Below, piece by piece: positions 13,799 to 21,699 of a DNA stretch of 23,959 nucleotides; position 1 is the first letter of the stretch, and each line of letters opens with the position of its first letter. Source of the stretch: Alectryocaccomicrobium faecavium (GTDB lineage Bacteria; Bacillota; Clostridia; Christensenellales; Aristaeellaceae); contig DVOT01000217.1 of NCBI GenBank assembly GCA_018713425.1, positions 1-23,959 of the forward strand, written 5' to 3'. Made by a program: the position numbers and the translations under genes. The notes beneath the pieces were generated by a model. The model saw only the letters and a program-made list of their open reading frames with translations. It ran no database searches and had not been told where the DNA came from.

Positions 13799-14878
13799 TT
13801 ATGAAATGTGCGCGGAAGCGGCGTCCGTTTCCAGGACGACCGTGAACGCCGAGCCTTCGCCGGGGCTGCTGCGCACGGAAATTTCTCCGTTCACGATTTC
13901 CAGCACTTTTTTCACCAGCGCCAGTCCCAGGCCGTTTCCTTCCACCGCGTGGGAGGGATCGCCCTGATAGAATTTTTCGAACATTTTTTGCTGACTCTGC
14001 GCGTCCATGCCGCAGCCCGTGTCTCGCACGGTGACGAATACCTTGTTGCCCTCTGTATGCGAAGTTAGGGCGATGGCGCCGCCGCGCGGCGTGAATTTGA
14101 TCGCGTTGGAGAGCAGATTGTTCCACACCAATTCCAGAAGGGACGGATCGTAGCGCACCGTCACGTCGGCTACATCTATGGAAAATGCAATATTCTTTTC
14201 CTGCCAACGTTCCATAAAGCCCAACGCGCACAGGCGCAATTGCTCGCCCAGCGGATAGCTTTCCGGCGCGGGAAAAATCCGCTGGTTTTCCAGCTTGTTT
14301 AGCTTGAGGATGTTCGTGACCATCAGGCTGAGGTTGCTGGAGGCGGCGAGAATGGCGTCCATATACTGTTCTTTTTGCGCTTCGGGCACGCAGCCATCTT
14401 TCAGGGCCTTTGTGTAACTTTGGATGATGGAAAGCGGCGTTTTGATCTCGTGCGAAACGTTGGCGATGAAATCGCTCTTGAGCATTTCGTTGCCCGCCAA
14501 TTCCCGCACCATGGTGTTGAAATCCTCGATGAGCACTTCCAACTCGTCCTTTTTTCCATCCCGGCGGACAGGCGGAATCTGCACACTGAAATCGCCCGCC
14601 GCCACCTTGCGCGCCGCCTGGGACAGGATGCGCAGCGGCTTGCCGACGCCATAGCGCCAAAACACGCCGAACAGCACGGCCAGCAAAACGCATGTACACA
14701 CCACATAGTGCGCCAGCACGACGATCAGGGTGGGGATCTGATCCAGAAAGGAGGCCAAAATTCCCGCCTGGCCCACGAGCAGCAGGTAGGCGATGCCGAA
14801 GATGCTCAACGCGACTTTCCACGAAATCAGCGGCGCGTTCACGCGCGCGTCGTCCAGCCGTTTGCGCACCCGCTTCAT
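13799..14878 (-). CDS. Sensor histidine kinase
   Basis: 359 residues. Two membrane helices (about 22-41 and 50-73) are separated by only some eight residues, so there is no extracellular sensor domain. A HAMP linker covers ~74-130. The phosphoacceptor is His143 in FIANVSHEIKTPLS. The catalytic domain has the N-box WNNLLSNAIKFT, G1 DTGCGM, F-box FEKFYQ and G2 GNGLGLAL. The kinase phosphorylates the response regulator encoded just upstream, whose stop overlaps its ATG as ATGA (14875-14878), indicating one coupled unit. A missing sensor loop is typical of intramembrane-sensing kinases, but the cue is unknown. Confidence 0.94.
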   Translation of the reverse strand: MKRVRKRLDDARVNAPLISWKVALSIFGIAYLLLVGQAGILASFLDQIPTLIVVLAHYVVCTCVLLAVLFGVFWRYGVGKPLRILSQAARKVAAGDFSVQIPPVRRDGKKDELEVLIEDFNTMVRELAGNEMLKSDFIANVSHEIKTPLSIIQSYTKALKDGCVPEAQKEQYMDAILAASSNLSLMVTNILKLNKLENQRIFPAPESYPLGEQLRLCALGFMERWQEKNIAFSIDVADVTVRYDPSLLELVWNNLLSNAIKFTPRGGAIALTSHTEGNKVFVTVRDTGCGMDAQSQQKMFEKFYQGDPSHAVEGNGLGLALVKKVLEIVNGEISVRSSPGEGSAFTVVLETDAASAHIS

Positions 14879-15546
14879 TTTAGCACCGCCTTATAGCCAA
14901 AGCCATGCACCGTAACGATTTCGAAGTTCTGGCAATGGGCGAACGCCTTGCGCAGCTTGGTGATGTACACATCCACAGTGCGCAGGCCCGTTTCATTGGT
15001 CATGCCCCAGTAATCGTCCAGCAATTCGCTGCGGGTGAAAATCTTTTTGGGATGGGACAATAACTTATATAGCACTTGAAATTCTCGAGGCAAGATTTTC
15101 ACTTCTTCGCCGCGCACATAGGCGGCCATTTCATCGCGCACCAGCACGAGGTCGCCGATTTCCAGGCGGTTTTCCTGTTGCACGCGGGCGCGGCGCAGCA
15201 GCGCGCCCACGCGCAGCACCATTTCGTCCATGTCCACGGGCTTGACCATATAATCGTCCACGCCCGCAGAAAAGCCCTTTTGCTTGGAGGGAAAATCGTC
15301 CAGCGCCGTCACGAACAGAATGGGAATTTGCGGATTCTGGCGGCGGATTTCCCGCGCAAAATCAAAGCCATTCTCTCCCGGCATCATGATGTCGGAAAGA
15401 ATCAGGTCGTAATCGCCCGCGCAGAGCAAATCATAGGCTTCCGCCGGGTTGTGGCAACCGGTTGCCTGGTACCCGCTGCGGGCCAGATACGCGCACATGA
15501 TCTGGTTCAGCTTTTCATCGTCTTCCACCACCAAAATGCGAGCCAT
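14875..15546 (-). CDS. OmpR/PhoB-family response regulator
   Basis: 223 residues. Receiver domain 1-~120 with acidic Asp9-Asp10, phosphoacceptor Asp52 in LILSDIMMPG, Thr80 and Lys102 in YMVKPVD. A winged-helix DNA-binding domain occupies ~130-223, ending with the DNA-contact strand pattern RTVDVYITKLRKAF. It acts as a transcription regulator driven by the downstream kinase. The ATG at 15546 has GAGGAGG four bases upstream; the frame upstream to 15687 is not family-like. Target genes are not identifiable here; the neighbouring transporter or SDR/DegV genes are plausible. Confidence 0.95.
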   Translation of the reverse strand: MARILVVEDDEKLNQIMCAYLARSGYQATGCHNPAEAYDLLCAGDYDLILSDIMMPGENGFDFAREIRRQNPQIPILFVTALDDFPSKQKGFSAGVDDYMVKPVDMDEMVLRVGALLRRARVQQENRLEIGDLVLVRDEMAAYVRGEEVKILPREFQVLYKLLSHPKKIFTRSELLDDYWGMTNETGLRTVDVYITKLRKAFAHCQNFEIVTVHGFGYKAVLK

Positions 15547-15671
15547 ACTGCCTCCTCTTCCCGGATGCGGGAGTTTTTTATTGCGCGCCCACCGCGCCGT
15601 TGAACCGCCAGCGCAACGCGTCTGCCAAAACGCAGGTCGGCCCTGGAACGTACTTCTTTCCAATCGCTCAT
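15507..15671 (-). CDS. Possible 54-aa basic leader peptide upstream of the response regulator
   Basis: In the 156-bp gap between the kinase-fold gene and the response regulator, an ATG at 15671 has GGAGAGG five bases upstream. It opens a short frame that runs 40 bp into the response-regulator gene. The peptide is Arg/Lys-rich (SRADLRFGRRVALAVQRRG) with a Trp triplet near its end. It may be a real small protein or leader peptide, or only chance reading of a GC-rich leader. No family is recognised. Confidence 0.25.
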   Translation of the reverse strand: MSDWKEVRSRADLRFGRRVALAVQRRGGRAIKNSRIREEEAVWLAFWWWKTMKS

Positions 15672-15702
15672 GCGAACCTCTCCGCACTGGATTTTGGGTA
15701 TT

Positions 15703-16671
15703 TCAACAAATTTGCTCCTCCAACTCGAACCAGTGCGCACCCACCCACAAAATTTCATCCCGGAATCGCGTAGCCTTGCCCTGATCCTCTTCGAAGCACG
15801 GGCGTTGCACCCACCACGGCGCTTCGATACACCAGGCGATGCGCAAAGCGCGCGTCGCGTCCGCGAGCGAAAAGGGAACATGACGCGCATAACCCGCGCA
15901 GAACGCGCGCACTTTTTCTTTGGACAGGTTTTCTCCTTCAAGCGCAAAGGAAAGCAGCGCGCGGCCCACATCGTGCCAGCGGCAGCCGAATTGGTTGCGA
16001 TCGAAATCCACTACGGCGCTTACCCGCCCCGGCAGGAACAGCACGTTGTCCGATGTGAAATCCTCGTGCGCCATGCCGCAGGGCACGCCGGAAAACAGCC
16101 CTTCCAGATCCTGCCCGAGCAAAGGCAGTTGCGCCCGCACCGCCTGGCGATAGGCTGGCGGCGCGCCGTCCATCTTTTCTGCCGTGCGCGCGGCAAAGTG
16201 CCTGCGCAACAGCGCGACCGGCGGATTGGCCCGCCACACCGCTTCTTCCTCCCGATAGGCGCGCGGCTCCAGATGGTCAAACGCGCGATGGATGCGGCCG
16301 CACGCTTCGCCCAAAGCCGCCATTTGTTCCTCTGTGACCTGCTCGGGCGGCAACGTACGCCCCGGTAAGAATGCCATCACCATATAGGCTGTGCCATCCG
16401 ACAAAAAGCAGAGGGGCCGATTTTGGCAGCGCAAAATGCGCGGGCAGGGCGCGCCCAAAGCAAACAAGTCAGCCTGCCGCGAAAGCGCGCGCTCCAACCG
16501 CTGGAGTTTTAAGGCATCGTACCGGTGGGCGCTGAACCGCTTCACCAGCCAGGTCTCGCCCCCGGACGCGATTTTCCATTTCTCGTTCAGCCAACCGCCG
16601 GAAACGGGTTGGGCTTCCTCCGCCCGCAGGCCGTATTCGCGCAGCAGGCTTTCCCGCAGCGTTTCTTCCAT
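15703..16671 (-). CDS. APH-fold phosphotransferase family protein
   Basis: 322 residues of the aminoglycoside phosphotransferase/choline kinase fold. The catalytic loop MAHEDFTSDNVLF carries His-x-Asp and the downstream Asn (HxDxxxxN), and the metal-binding Asp lies in VVDFDRNQFG. An N-terminal kinase-like lobe contains VSGGWLNEKWKI and WLVKRF (Lys for ATP). Likely a cytoplasmic small-molecule kinase (homoserine kinase type II, spore-coat CotS or antibiotic-kinase relatives); the substrate is unknown. The ATG at 16671 starts three bases after the flavoprotein stop; the nearest GGAGG is 13 bases upstream, rather far, so the start is slightly uncertain. It is co-directional with the MATE and flavoprotein genes. 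Confidence 0.85.
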   Translation of the reverse strand: MEETLRESLLREYGLRAEEAQPVSGGWLNEKWKIASGGETWLVKRFSAHRYDALKLQRLERALSRQADLFALGAPCPRILRCQNRPLCFLSDGTAYMVMAFLPGRTLPPEQVTEEQMAALGEACGRIHRAFDHLEPRAYREEEAVWRANPPVALLRRHFAARTAEKMDGAPPAYRQAVRAQLPLLGQDLEGLFSGVPCGMAHEDFTSDNVLFLPGRVSAVVDFDRNQFGCRWHDVGRALLSFALEGENLSKEKVRAFCAGYARHVPFSLADATRALRIAWCIEAPWWVQRPCFEEDQGKATRFRDEILWVGAHWFELEEQIC

Positions 16672-16674
16672 GCT

Positions 16675-18510
16675 TTAGCGCACGCCTCCATCCTCGCGGT
16701 ATTCGCGCCAGACGTTTTCAAAGAACCCACCGGCTTCGGGCAGGGGATGCACTTCGCGCCAAACGCTTTTGGGTACGTCGCCCGCACAGTCGATCAACTG
16801 GGTGACGCCGCCCAGCGGCGCGCCCGCTTCGTGCCCGATATAGAGCGCCGAGCCGCGCGAACCGCCGCCGTGCTCCAGATAATCCAGCATGGCAAATAGA
16901 TAAGCGCGCTGCGCAAAGAGCATATCGCGCAGCCGGAAAGCCGCCTTCAAACCAACCGCTTCCTTCACGCGCACGCGATCCGCAAAGTTTTCCAGCGCCA
17001 GGTTCACATCGTTTAGCAGCGCGCGGATGCCTTTTTCTTCCCGCAGGGCCGCCGCGCACGCGCTCATGCGGCTTTCAAACTGGCGGATCAGGGATTGGGC
17101 GTTGTCTTCTCCGCCCAGCACGGCTTCCGCCAAAGCGAAGGATTCCTTTTCCACGCTTTCATCGCTCGCGCGGGGTTCGCCCTGGCCCTTTCTTGCGATG
17201 TGTTGCGCGGCACGCAGGGAACCGACCTGACCCGCGTTCAGCGCGCTGCCGCCGGGCCGGTATACGCCATGCGTACACGCGGCTTCGCCCGCCACATATA
17301 GTCCTTCCGCACGCGTGCGCCACCACAAGTCCACATCAATGCCGCCGTTGTTGTGCTGCGCGCACAGGGCGATTTCCAGCGGCTCCCGCTTGAGATCCAC
17401 ACCCTTAGAAAGGTACAATTCGTAAGCGGGCGCGTTCATGTGCAAAAGCCGGTCGATGGGCTTGCCGAAGAGCGCGCCCGCGTTTTCGAGGTATTCGCGC
17501 GCCTCGGGCGGCAAAATCGAAAAATCCAGTTCCCCGCCATAGGGATTCGCGCGGTAATCCAAAAATACGCGGCGCTTTTTTTCGTGTACTTCCCGGTGTA
17601 CAAGCAGATCGATGGCAGAAGAACGCTCCGTCTTGCGGCAATCAAAGGGCCACTCGTAGCCCTTTAAGAACACGCGCAGCAGGCAGTCCGCCGGGCTTTC
17701 GAAGGCTTCCTGCAAAAAATCGTATTCCTGCCCCGCCTCATCCACGGAGAAAAAGCGCGGCAGCACCTGCATATAGGTGCCCGAAACGTTCCAGCGCGGG
17801 TGCACGGACGCCAGGCCGTATTGCCATTCGGTGAGATTGCGGCCCAGCGCGCCCGCCATCAACGGCGCACCGCTCATGCCAAAGTGACCCGCAGGATACA
17901 CGGTGTTTTCATAAATGCCCGCCGGGCCGCCGGTGGCCCACACCACGTTGCGGGCCGCGAAGCGGGCAAACGCGCCATCCGGCCCCAGCGCCAGCACGCC
18001 CGCAGCCGCGCCGCGTTCGTCCTTTACAATGCGCACAGCCAAATATCCATCGTATACCGGCACGCCGCGCGCCTTCACCGCGCGCTCCAGCGCCTCGGTC
18101 ATCAGCCGGGAAGTGAGCGGCCCGGCTGATGTGGCGCGCGCGCGCGGATCGTGATCCGTCTTATAGCCCACAAATTCGCCATAGCGGTTCACCGGGAAGG
18201 GCACGCCCAACTCGCACAGGCGCAAAAAGGCGCGCGTGGAGAGTGCTGCTTCACACAGCGCCACATCGCCATCCACGCACTGGCCCGCGAACAGATCGGC
18301 CGCCATGTCCGCCGGGGAATCGGGCACATTGCCCGAAAGCGTGAGCTTATAATACGTCTGTTTGTCGGAACCCGTGTTGCGGGAGGTGCCCTTGTTCATG
18401 CCTTCGGTCACAATGGCGGCATCCACGCCCAGGGCGTTCAATTGCTCCGCCGCGCTGAGCGCCGCCGCGCCGGAACCCACCACGATGGTGTTGTGTGCAA
18501 ACTCTTTCAC
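16675..18510 (-). CDS. FAD-dependent oxidoreductase, fumarate reductase/succinate dehydrogenase flavoprotein-like
   Basis: 611 residues. A GTG start at 18510 follows GGGGGA by nine bases and overlaps the MATE stop as GTGA. The dinucleotide-binding GxGxxA is GSGAAA at 12-17, followed by TEGMNKGTSRNTGSDKQTYYKL. The distal FAD motif VAGEAACTHGVYRPGGSALNAGQ is near residues 450-475. Family members oxidise or reduce C4-dicarboxylates or related acids using FAD; no iron-sulfur or membrane anchor partner is encoded here, so it may be a stand-alone reductase or an amine/acid oxidase. The Arg/His catalytic set was not mapped. Its tight linkage to the exporter suggests a shared substrate, but this is inference. 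Confidence 0.88.
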   Translation of the reverse strand: MKEFAHNTIVVGSGAAALSAAEQLNALGVDAAIVTEGMNKGTSRNTGSDKQTYYKLTLSGNVPDSPADMAADLFAGQCVDGDVALCEAALSTRAFLRLCELGVPFPVNRYGEFVGYKTDHDPRARATSAGPLTSRLMTEALERAVKARGVPVYDGYLAVRIVKDERGAAAGVLALGPDGAFARFAARNVVWATGGPAGIYENTVYPAGHFGMSGAPLMAGALGRNLTEWQYGLASVHPRWNVSGTYMQVLPRFFSVDEAGQEYDFLQEAFESPADCLLRVFLKGYEWPFDCRKTERSSAIDLLVHREVHEKKRRVFLDYRANPYGGELDFSILPPEAREYLENAGALFGKPIDRLLHMNAPAYELYLSKGVDLKREPLEIALCAQHNNGGIDVDLWWRTRAEGLYVAGEAACTHGVYRPGGSALNAGQVGSLRAAQHIARKGQGEPRASDESVEKESFALAEAVLGGEDNAQSLIRQFESRMSACAAALREEKGIRALLNDVNLALENFADRVRVKEAVGLKAAFRLRDMLFAQRAYLFAMLDYLEHGGGSRGSALYIGHEAGAPLGGVTQLIDCAGDVPKSVWREVHPLPEAGGFFENVWREYREDGGVR

Positions 18511-19886
18511 TTTTCCGTTTCCCCCATTCTTCGGTATACCGTGAGCATAAAGGTCGCAAAACAACAGGACGAGCCCACCAGGTCGCTGATGGGTTCGGCG
18601 ATGAACACGCCGAACACGCCCAAATTCGTCAGCCGGGGCAACAACAGCGCCAGCGGCACCACGATGAAGGCCTTGCGCAGCAACGAAAAGAACGTGGCCT
18701 GCCGCGCTTTGCCCAGCGCCACAAAGCTGGTTTGCCCCACCATCTGCATGAACATGGCGAAGAAGGCGCAAAAGTAGATGCGCGTGGCCGGTACGCCATA
18801 TTCAATCAATTGCGGGTCGGCATTGAAAATGCGGATCAGTGCCTCGGGAAACAGCATCAAAATGGCCCAGCAAGCCACGGCATAAATCAGGCAAACCAAC
18901 AGAAAGAACTTCACGCTCTTGCGCACGCGGTCATACCGCTTCGCCCCGTAATTGAAGCTCATCACCGGGGACGCGCCGTTGGAGAGCCCGTTGAGCCCCA
19001 GCATGGTGAGCTGGCGCAGCGTGCTAATCACGGTCATGATGCCCACATACACATCGCCACCGCCCGGAAAGGCCAGGGAACCATAGGTTTGCAAGGTGGA
19101 ATTGTTGACGATGGAGACCGCGCTTTCCGTCACGCCCATGGTGAAATTGGATACTCCCAGCGCCAGAATCCGCTTGACGATGGCGGGCGCGAAGCGGATG
19201 TATTTCGGCTTTAGGCGAATGATTGCACGCTTACCGTGCAGGAAAGACAAGAGCCACGGCACGCATAGGAACTGGGAAATGACCGTCGCTATGGCCGCGC
19301 CGCGCACGCCCATATTGAACACGAAGATAAAGAGCGGATCGAGCAAAATATTTGCCACCGCGCCAATGAGGATCGTCATCATACCGGTGCGCGCAAACCC
19401 CTGCGAAGTGACAAAAGGATTGAGCCCCAGCGTGAGCAGCACGAACGGTGTGCCCACCAAATAGATAGAAAAATAGTCCGTGGCATAGCCAATGGTGCTC
19501 TCGCTCGCGCCGAACATCCAGAGGAGCGGTTCCATATAAAGATAGCCCAGCACCAATAGCACCGCGCTCAGGCCCAGCAGCAGCGCGGCTGCCGTGCCCA
19601 GGATGCGCTCCGCGTGTTCGTTGCGCCCCTCGCCGCGCGCGATGGACATCAACGGCGCGCCGCCCATGCCGCACAAATTGGCAAACGCGGTGATCAGCGC
19701 AATCAGCGGATAGGTCAACCCCACGCCCGTGAGCGGCAGCGCGCCATAGCCGGGAATGGCGCCAATGTAAATGCGGTCTACCACATTATAGGTGGCGTTC
19801 ACGAGCTGCGCGCCGATCATCGGCAGCGCCAGCCGGGTAATCGTAAGCGGTATACTTCCTGTGGAAAAATCGTTTTTCTGTTGCAA
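18507..19886 (-). CDS. MATE family multidrug/metabolite efflux transporter
   Basis: 459 residues from the TTG start, with about twelve membrane helices. The frame can also start at ATG 19901 (464 aa), but that ATG has its AGGA only one base away and lies ~9 bases from the promoter start. The TTG at 19886 has GGGGG eight bases upstream and gives the MQQKNDFSTGSIP start common in the family. Hallmarks are NDFSTGSI, LALPMIGAQLVNATYNVVDRIYIG and internal repeats such as LGVSNFTMGVTESAV. MATE proteins export drugs or metabolites using Na+ or H+. It heads the long minus-strand run and its stop overlaps the flavoprotein start. Confidence 0.92.
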   Translation of the reverse strand: MQQKNDFSTGSIPLTITRLALPMIGAQLVNATYNVVDRIYIGAIPGYGALPLTGVGLTYPLIALITAFANLCGMGGAPLMSIARGEGRNEHAERILGTAAALLLGLSAVLLVLGYLYMEPLLWMFGASESTIGYATDYFSIYLVGTPFVLLTLGLNPFVTSQGFARTGMMTILIGAVANILLDPLFIFVFNMGVRGAAIATVISQFLCVPWLLSFLHGKRAIIRLKPKYIRFAPAIVKRILALGVSNFTMGVTESAVSIVNNSTLQTYGSLAFPGGGDVYVGIMTVISTLRQLTMLGLNGLSNGASPVMSFNYGAKRYDRVRKSVKFFLLVCLIYAVACWAILMLFPEALIRIFNADPQLIEYGVPATRIYFCAFFAMFMQMVGQTSFVALGKARQATFFSLLRKAFIVVPLALLLPRLTNLGVFGVFIAEPISDLVGSSCCFATFMLTVYRRMGETEK

Positions 19887-19916
19887 GCCTCGCGCCCCCA
19901 TTTCCTGTTCAATTCC

Positions 19917-19945
19917 ATTATACGGTTTCCAAAATGGTTTGTCAA
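19917..19945 (-). promoter_or_regulatory. Consensus sigma-A promoter of the MATE-flavoprotein operon
   Basis: Minus strand: TTGACA (19940-19945), 17 bp, TATAAT (19917-19922), all consensus. Initiation is expected near 19910, which decides between the two MATE starts in favour of 19886. Confidence 0.85.
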
Positions 19946-19982
19946 CTGGCGCAAAGCGCCGGATCGCGTCAAGGCGGAGCGC

Positions 19983-20028
19983 AAAAAGCGCTTATGCCTG
20001 GAAAGATACTTTCGGCACAAGCGCTTTT
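19983..20028 (-). terminator. Terminator of the hydantoinase operon, nested hairpin
   Basis: Minus strand: AAAAGCGCTT and TGCC pair with GGCA and AAGCGCTTTT across one mismatched position. A smaller inner hairpin, GAAAG TAT CTTTC, lies inside the loop and a TTTTT run follows. It lies about 120 bp after the stop at 20149. It also reads as a hairpin on the plus strand. Confidence 0.7.
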
Positions 20029-20030
20029 CG

Positions 20031-20133
20031 TTGGCAAAGCCAATGCTTTAAGGCCCCTACGGCCATACTTATGGTTCCCGTTGTTCAAGCCGCGGTTTTC
20101 AAACTCACCGCCTGGCAAGCGCCGTTGGCGCTT
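20031..20133. repeat. Hairpin-rich gap between the hydantoinase stop and its terminator
   Basis: No gene is visible between 20029 and 20148. The stretch holds TTGGC-AAA-GCCAA (20031-20043) and a perfect 7-bp inverted repeat, AAGCGCC-GTT-GGCGCTT (20117-20133), just after the stop codon. Neither has a T-run. They may protect the mRNA 3' end. Confidence 0.4.
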
Positions 20134-20148
20134 CCAAAAACAAGGCGA

Positions 20149-21699
20149 TTAACACAGTTCTCCGGCGGATTTGACCTTTACACGGCAAGTGTTGCCCGGA
20201 TAGTAGGCAAGAGGAACGTCCTCCACTTCGATGATTTCCACGGTCTCGCGTTTCGCACCCGCGTTGACAGCCATTTCTATGGCTTCTTTCTTCGCTTGTT
20301 CCAGCGCCCGGTCGCGCGGCAGTTCGTTGTAATCGATCAACGCTTCATAAGTGCCGCTGACCTTGGAAATGGCGGAACCGATCGCGTTTGCCGTGCCGAA
20401 GAAATTTGGCTTGGTGACGCTGCGCGCGCCCGCAAGCGTTTCGGGCAGGAGGATGGAGCCGCCGCCCACGAGAATGACGTCGATATCTTCGCTGGAAACC
20501 TTCATCACGTCGATGCTTTCCTCGACCAATTCGCGGATGGCGTCCAAAGCCTTGCGGGCCAGTTCTTCGCTGATGTGCGAGACCTTGCCGGCGTCGCCGA
20601 TGTTCGCCATGCCGAGGCGCACGGCGATGTCCGTCGCGGTTAGCGTATCGCCGCCAAAGACCAGCGCTTTTTCCGTGAGCCTGTAGCCGACACTGTCCGG
20701 GCCGACGGTGACGGAACCGTCCTCCCTCTGGCGGACGATGGAGCCGCCGCCTAAGCCAATGGAATAGACGTCGGGCATGCGGAAGTTGGTGCGCACGCCG
20801 CCGATGGTCACCGCCACACCGGATTCGCGGGGGAAGCCCGCCTGGATCACGCCCAGGTCCGTGGTCGTCCCGCCCACGTCGATGACGATGGCGTTGTCCA
20901 AATGGCTCAGATAGCTCGCGCCGCGAATGGAGTTGGTCGGGCCGCAGGCTATGGTCAGGATAGGATAGCGGCGCGCGTGTTCCATGGTCATGAGCGTGCC
21001 GTCGTTTTGGGAAAGGTAAACTTCCGCATTGGTGATTCCCTCTTGCGCCAGGCTATAGGCGAATCCCTCCGTGAACCGCTCAGCGACCTGATACAGCGCG
21101 GCGTTGAGAATGGTGGCGTTCTCGCGCTCGATCAGGCCCATGGAGCCGATCTCGCTGGAGATGGAGATGTGCACGTCCTCGCCCATGATCTGCCGGCAAA
21201 TTTCCGCCGCGCGGTGCTCATGATCTGCCCGCACCGTGGAAAAGGCGCAGGAGATGGCGATGGACTGCACCTTTCCCTTCAGCTCCGCAAAGAACGCCCG
21301 CGCGGCGTCCTCGTCCAGCGGCGCGAGCTCCTTGCCATCGTACTCGAATCCGCCGCCGATGATCGCGCTCTTTTCACAGATGAAGCGTATGTCCTCCGGC
21401 CAGTCCACCATAGGCGGCACGCCCACGGTCGCCGGTGCGCCGATGCGCAAAAGGCCGATCTTTGCCAGGTTTTTGCGTTCCACGATGGCGTTGGTGCATT
21501 GCGTCGTACCCAGCATGGCCTGGCGGATCTGTCTGCGGTCGACCTGCGCCTGCTTCAGCAATTTTTGCACCGCGCCTATAATGCCCTCGAAGACGTTTCC
21601 CGAAGTGGGATACTTGACTTCGGCGATGACCTGCAGGTTCTCGTCGATGAGGACGGCGTCGGTGTTGGTGCCGCCTACGTCGATGCCCAGCTTATACAT
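20149..21699 (-). CDS. Hydantoinase/oxoprolinase family protein, HyuA-type subunit
   Basis: 516 residues. It begins MYKLGIDVGGTNTDAV (Hydant_A_N, phosphate-binding loop of the actin-like fold). GTTQCTNAIVERKN and DVGGTTTDLGVIQAGFPR (second fold repeat) are also recognisable, and a C-terminal Gly-rich ATP loop is at VILVGGGSILLPETL. Members hydrolyse a cyclic amide (hydantoin, oxoproline or N-methylhydantoin) using ATP, usually with a HyuB or DUF917 partner. The ATG at 21699 has GGGAGGT upstream; the frame upstream to 21738 is a shadow. It overlaps the DUF917 stop by 8 bp. No HyuB is present, so the DUF917 protein is the natural partner. Substrate unproven. Confidence 0.92.
   Translation of the reverse strand: MYKLGIDVGGTNTDAVLIDENLQVIAEVKYPTSGNVFEGIIGAVQKLLKQAQVDRRQIRQAMLGTTQCTNAIVERKNLAKIGLLRIGAPATVGVPPMVDWPEDIRFICEKSAIIGGGFEYDGKELAPLDEDAARAFFAELKGKVQSIAISCAFSTVRADHEHRAAEICRQIMGEDVHISISSEIGSMGLIERENATILNAALYQVAERFTEGFAYSLAQEGITNAEVYLSQNDGTLMTMEHARRYPILTIACGPTNSIRGASYLSHLDNAIVIDVGGTTTDLGVIQAGFPRESGVAVTIGGVRTNFRMPDVYSIGLGGGSIVRQREDGSVTVGPDSVGYRLTEKALVFGGDTLTATDIAVRLGMANIGDAGKVSHISEELARKALDAIRELVEESIDVMKVSSEDIDVILVGGGSILLPETLAGARSVTKPNFFGTANAIGSAISKVSGTYEALIDYNELPRDRALEQAKKEAIEMAVNAGAKRETVEIIEVEDVPLAYYPGNTCRVKVKSAGELC

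Noticed and set aside
15541..15585. Plus-strand hairpin CCCG-GATG-CGGG followed by a T-run as a terminator
   Set aside because: The stem is only 4-5 bp and no plus-strand gene ends there; the T-run lies in the leader of the minus-strand response regulator.
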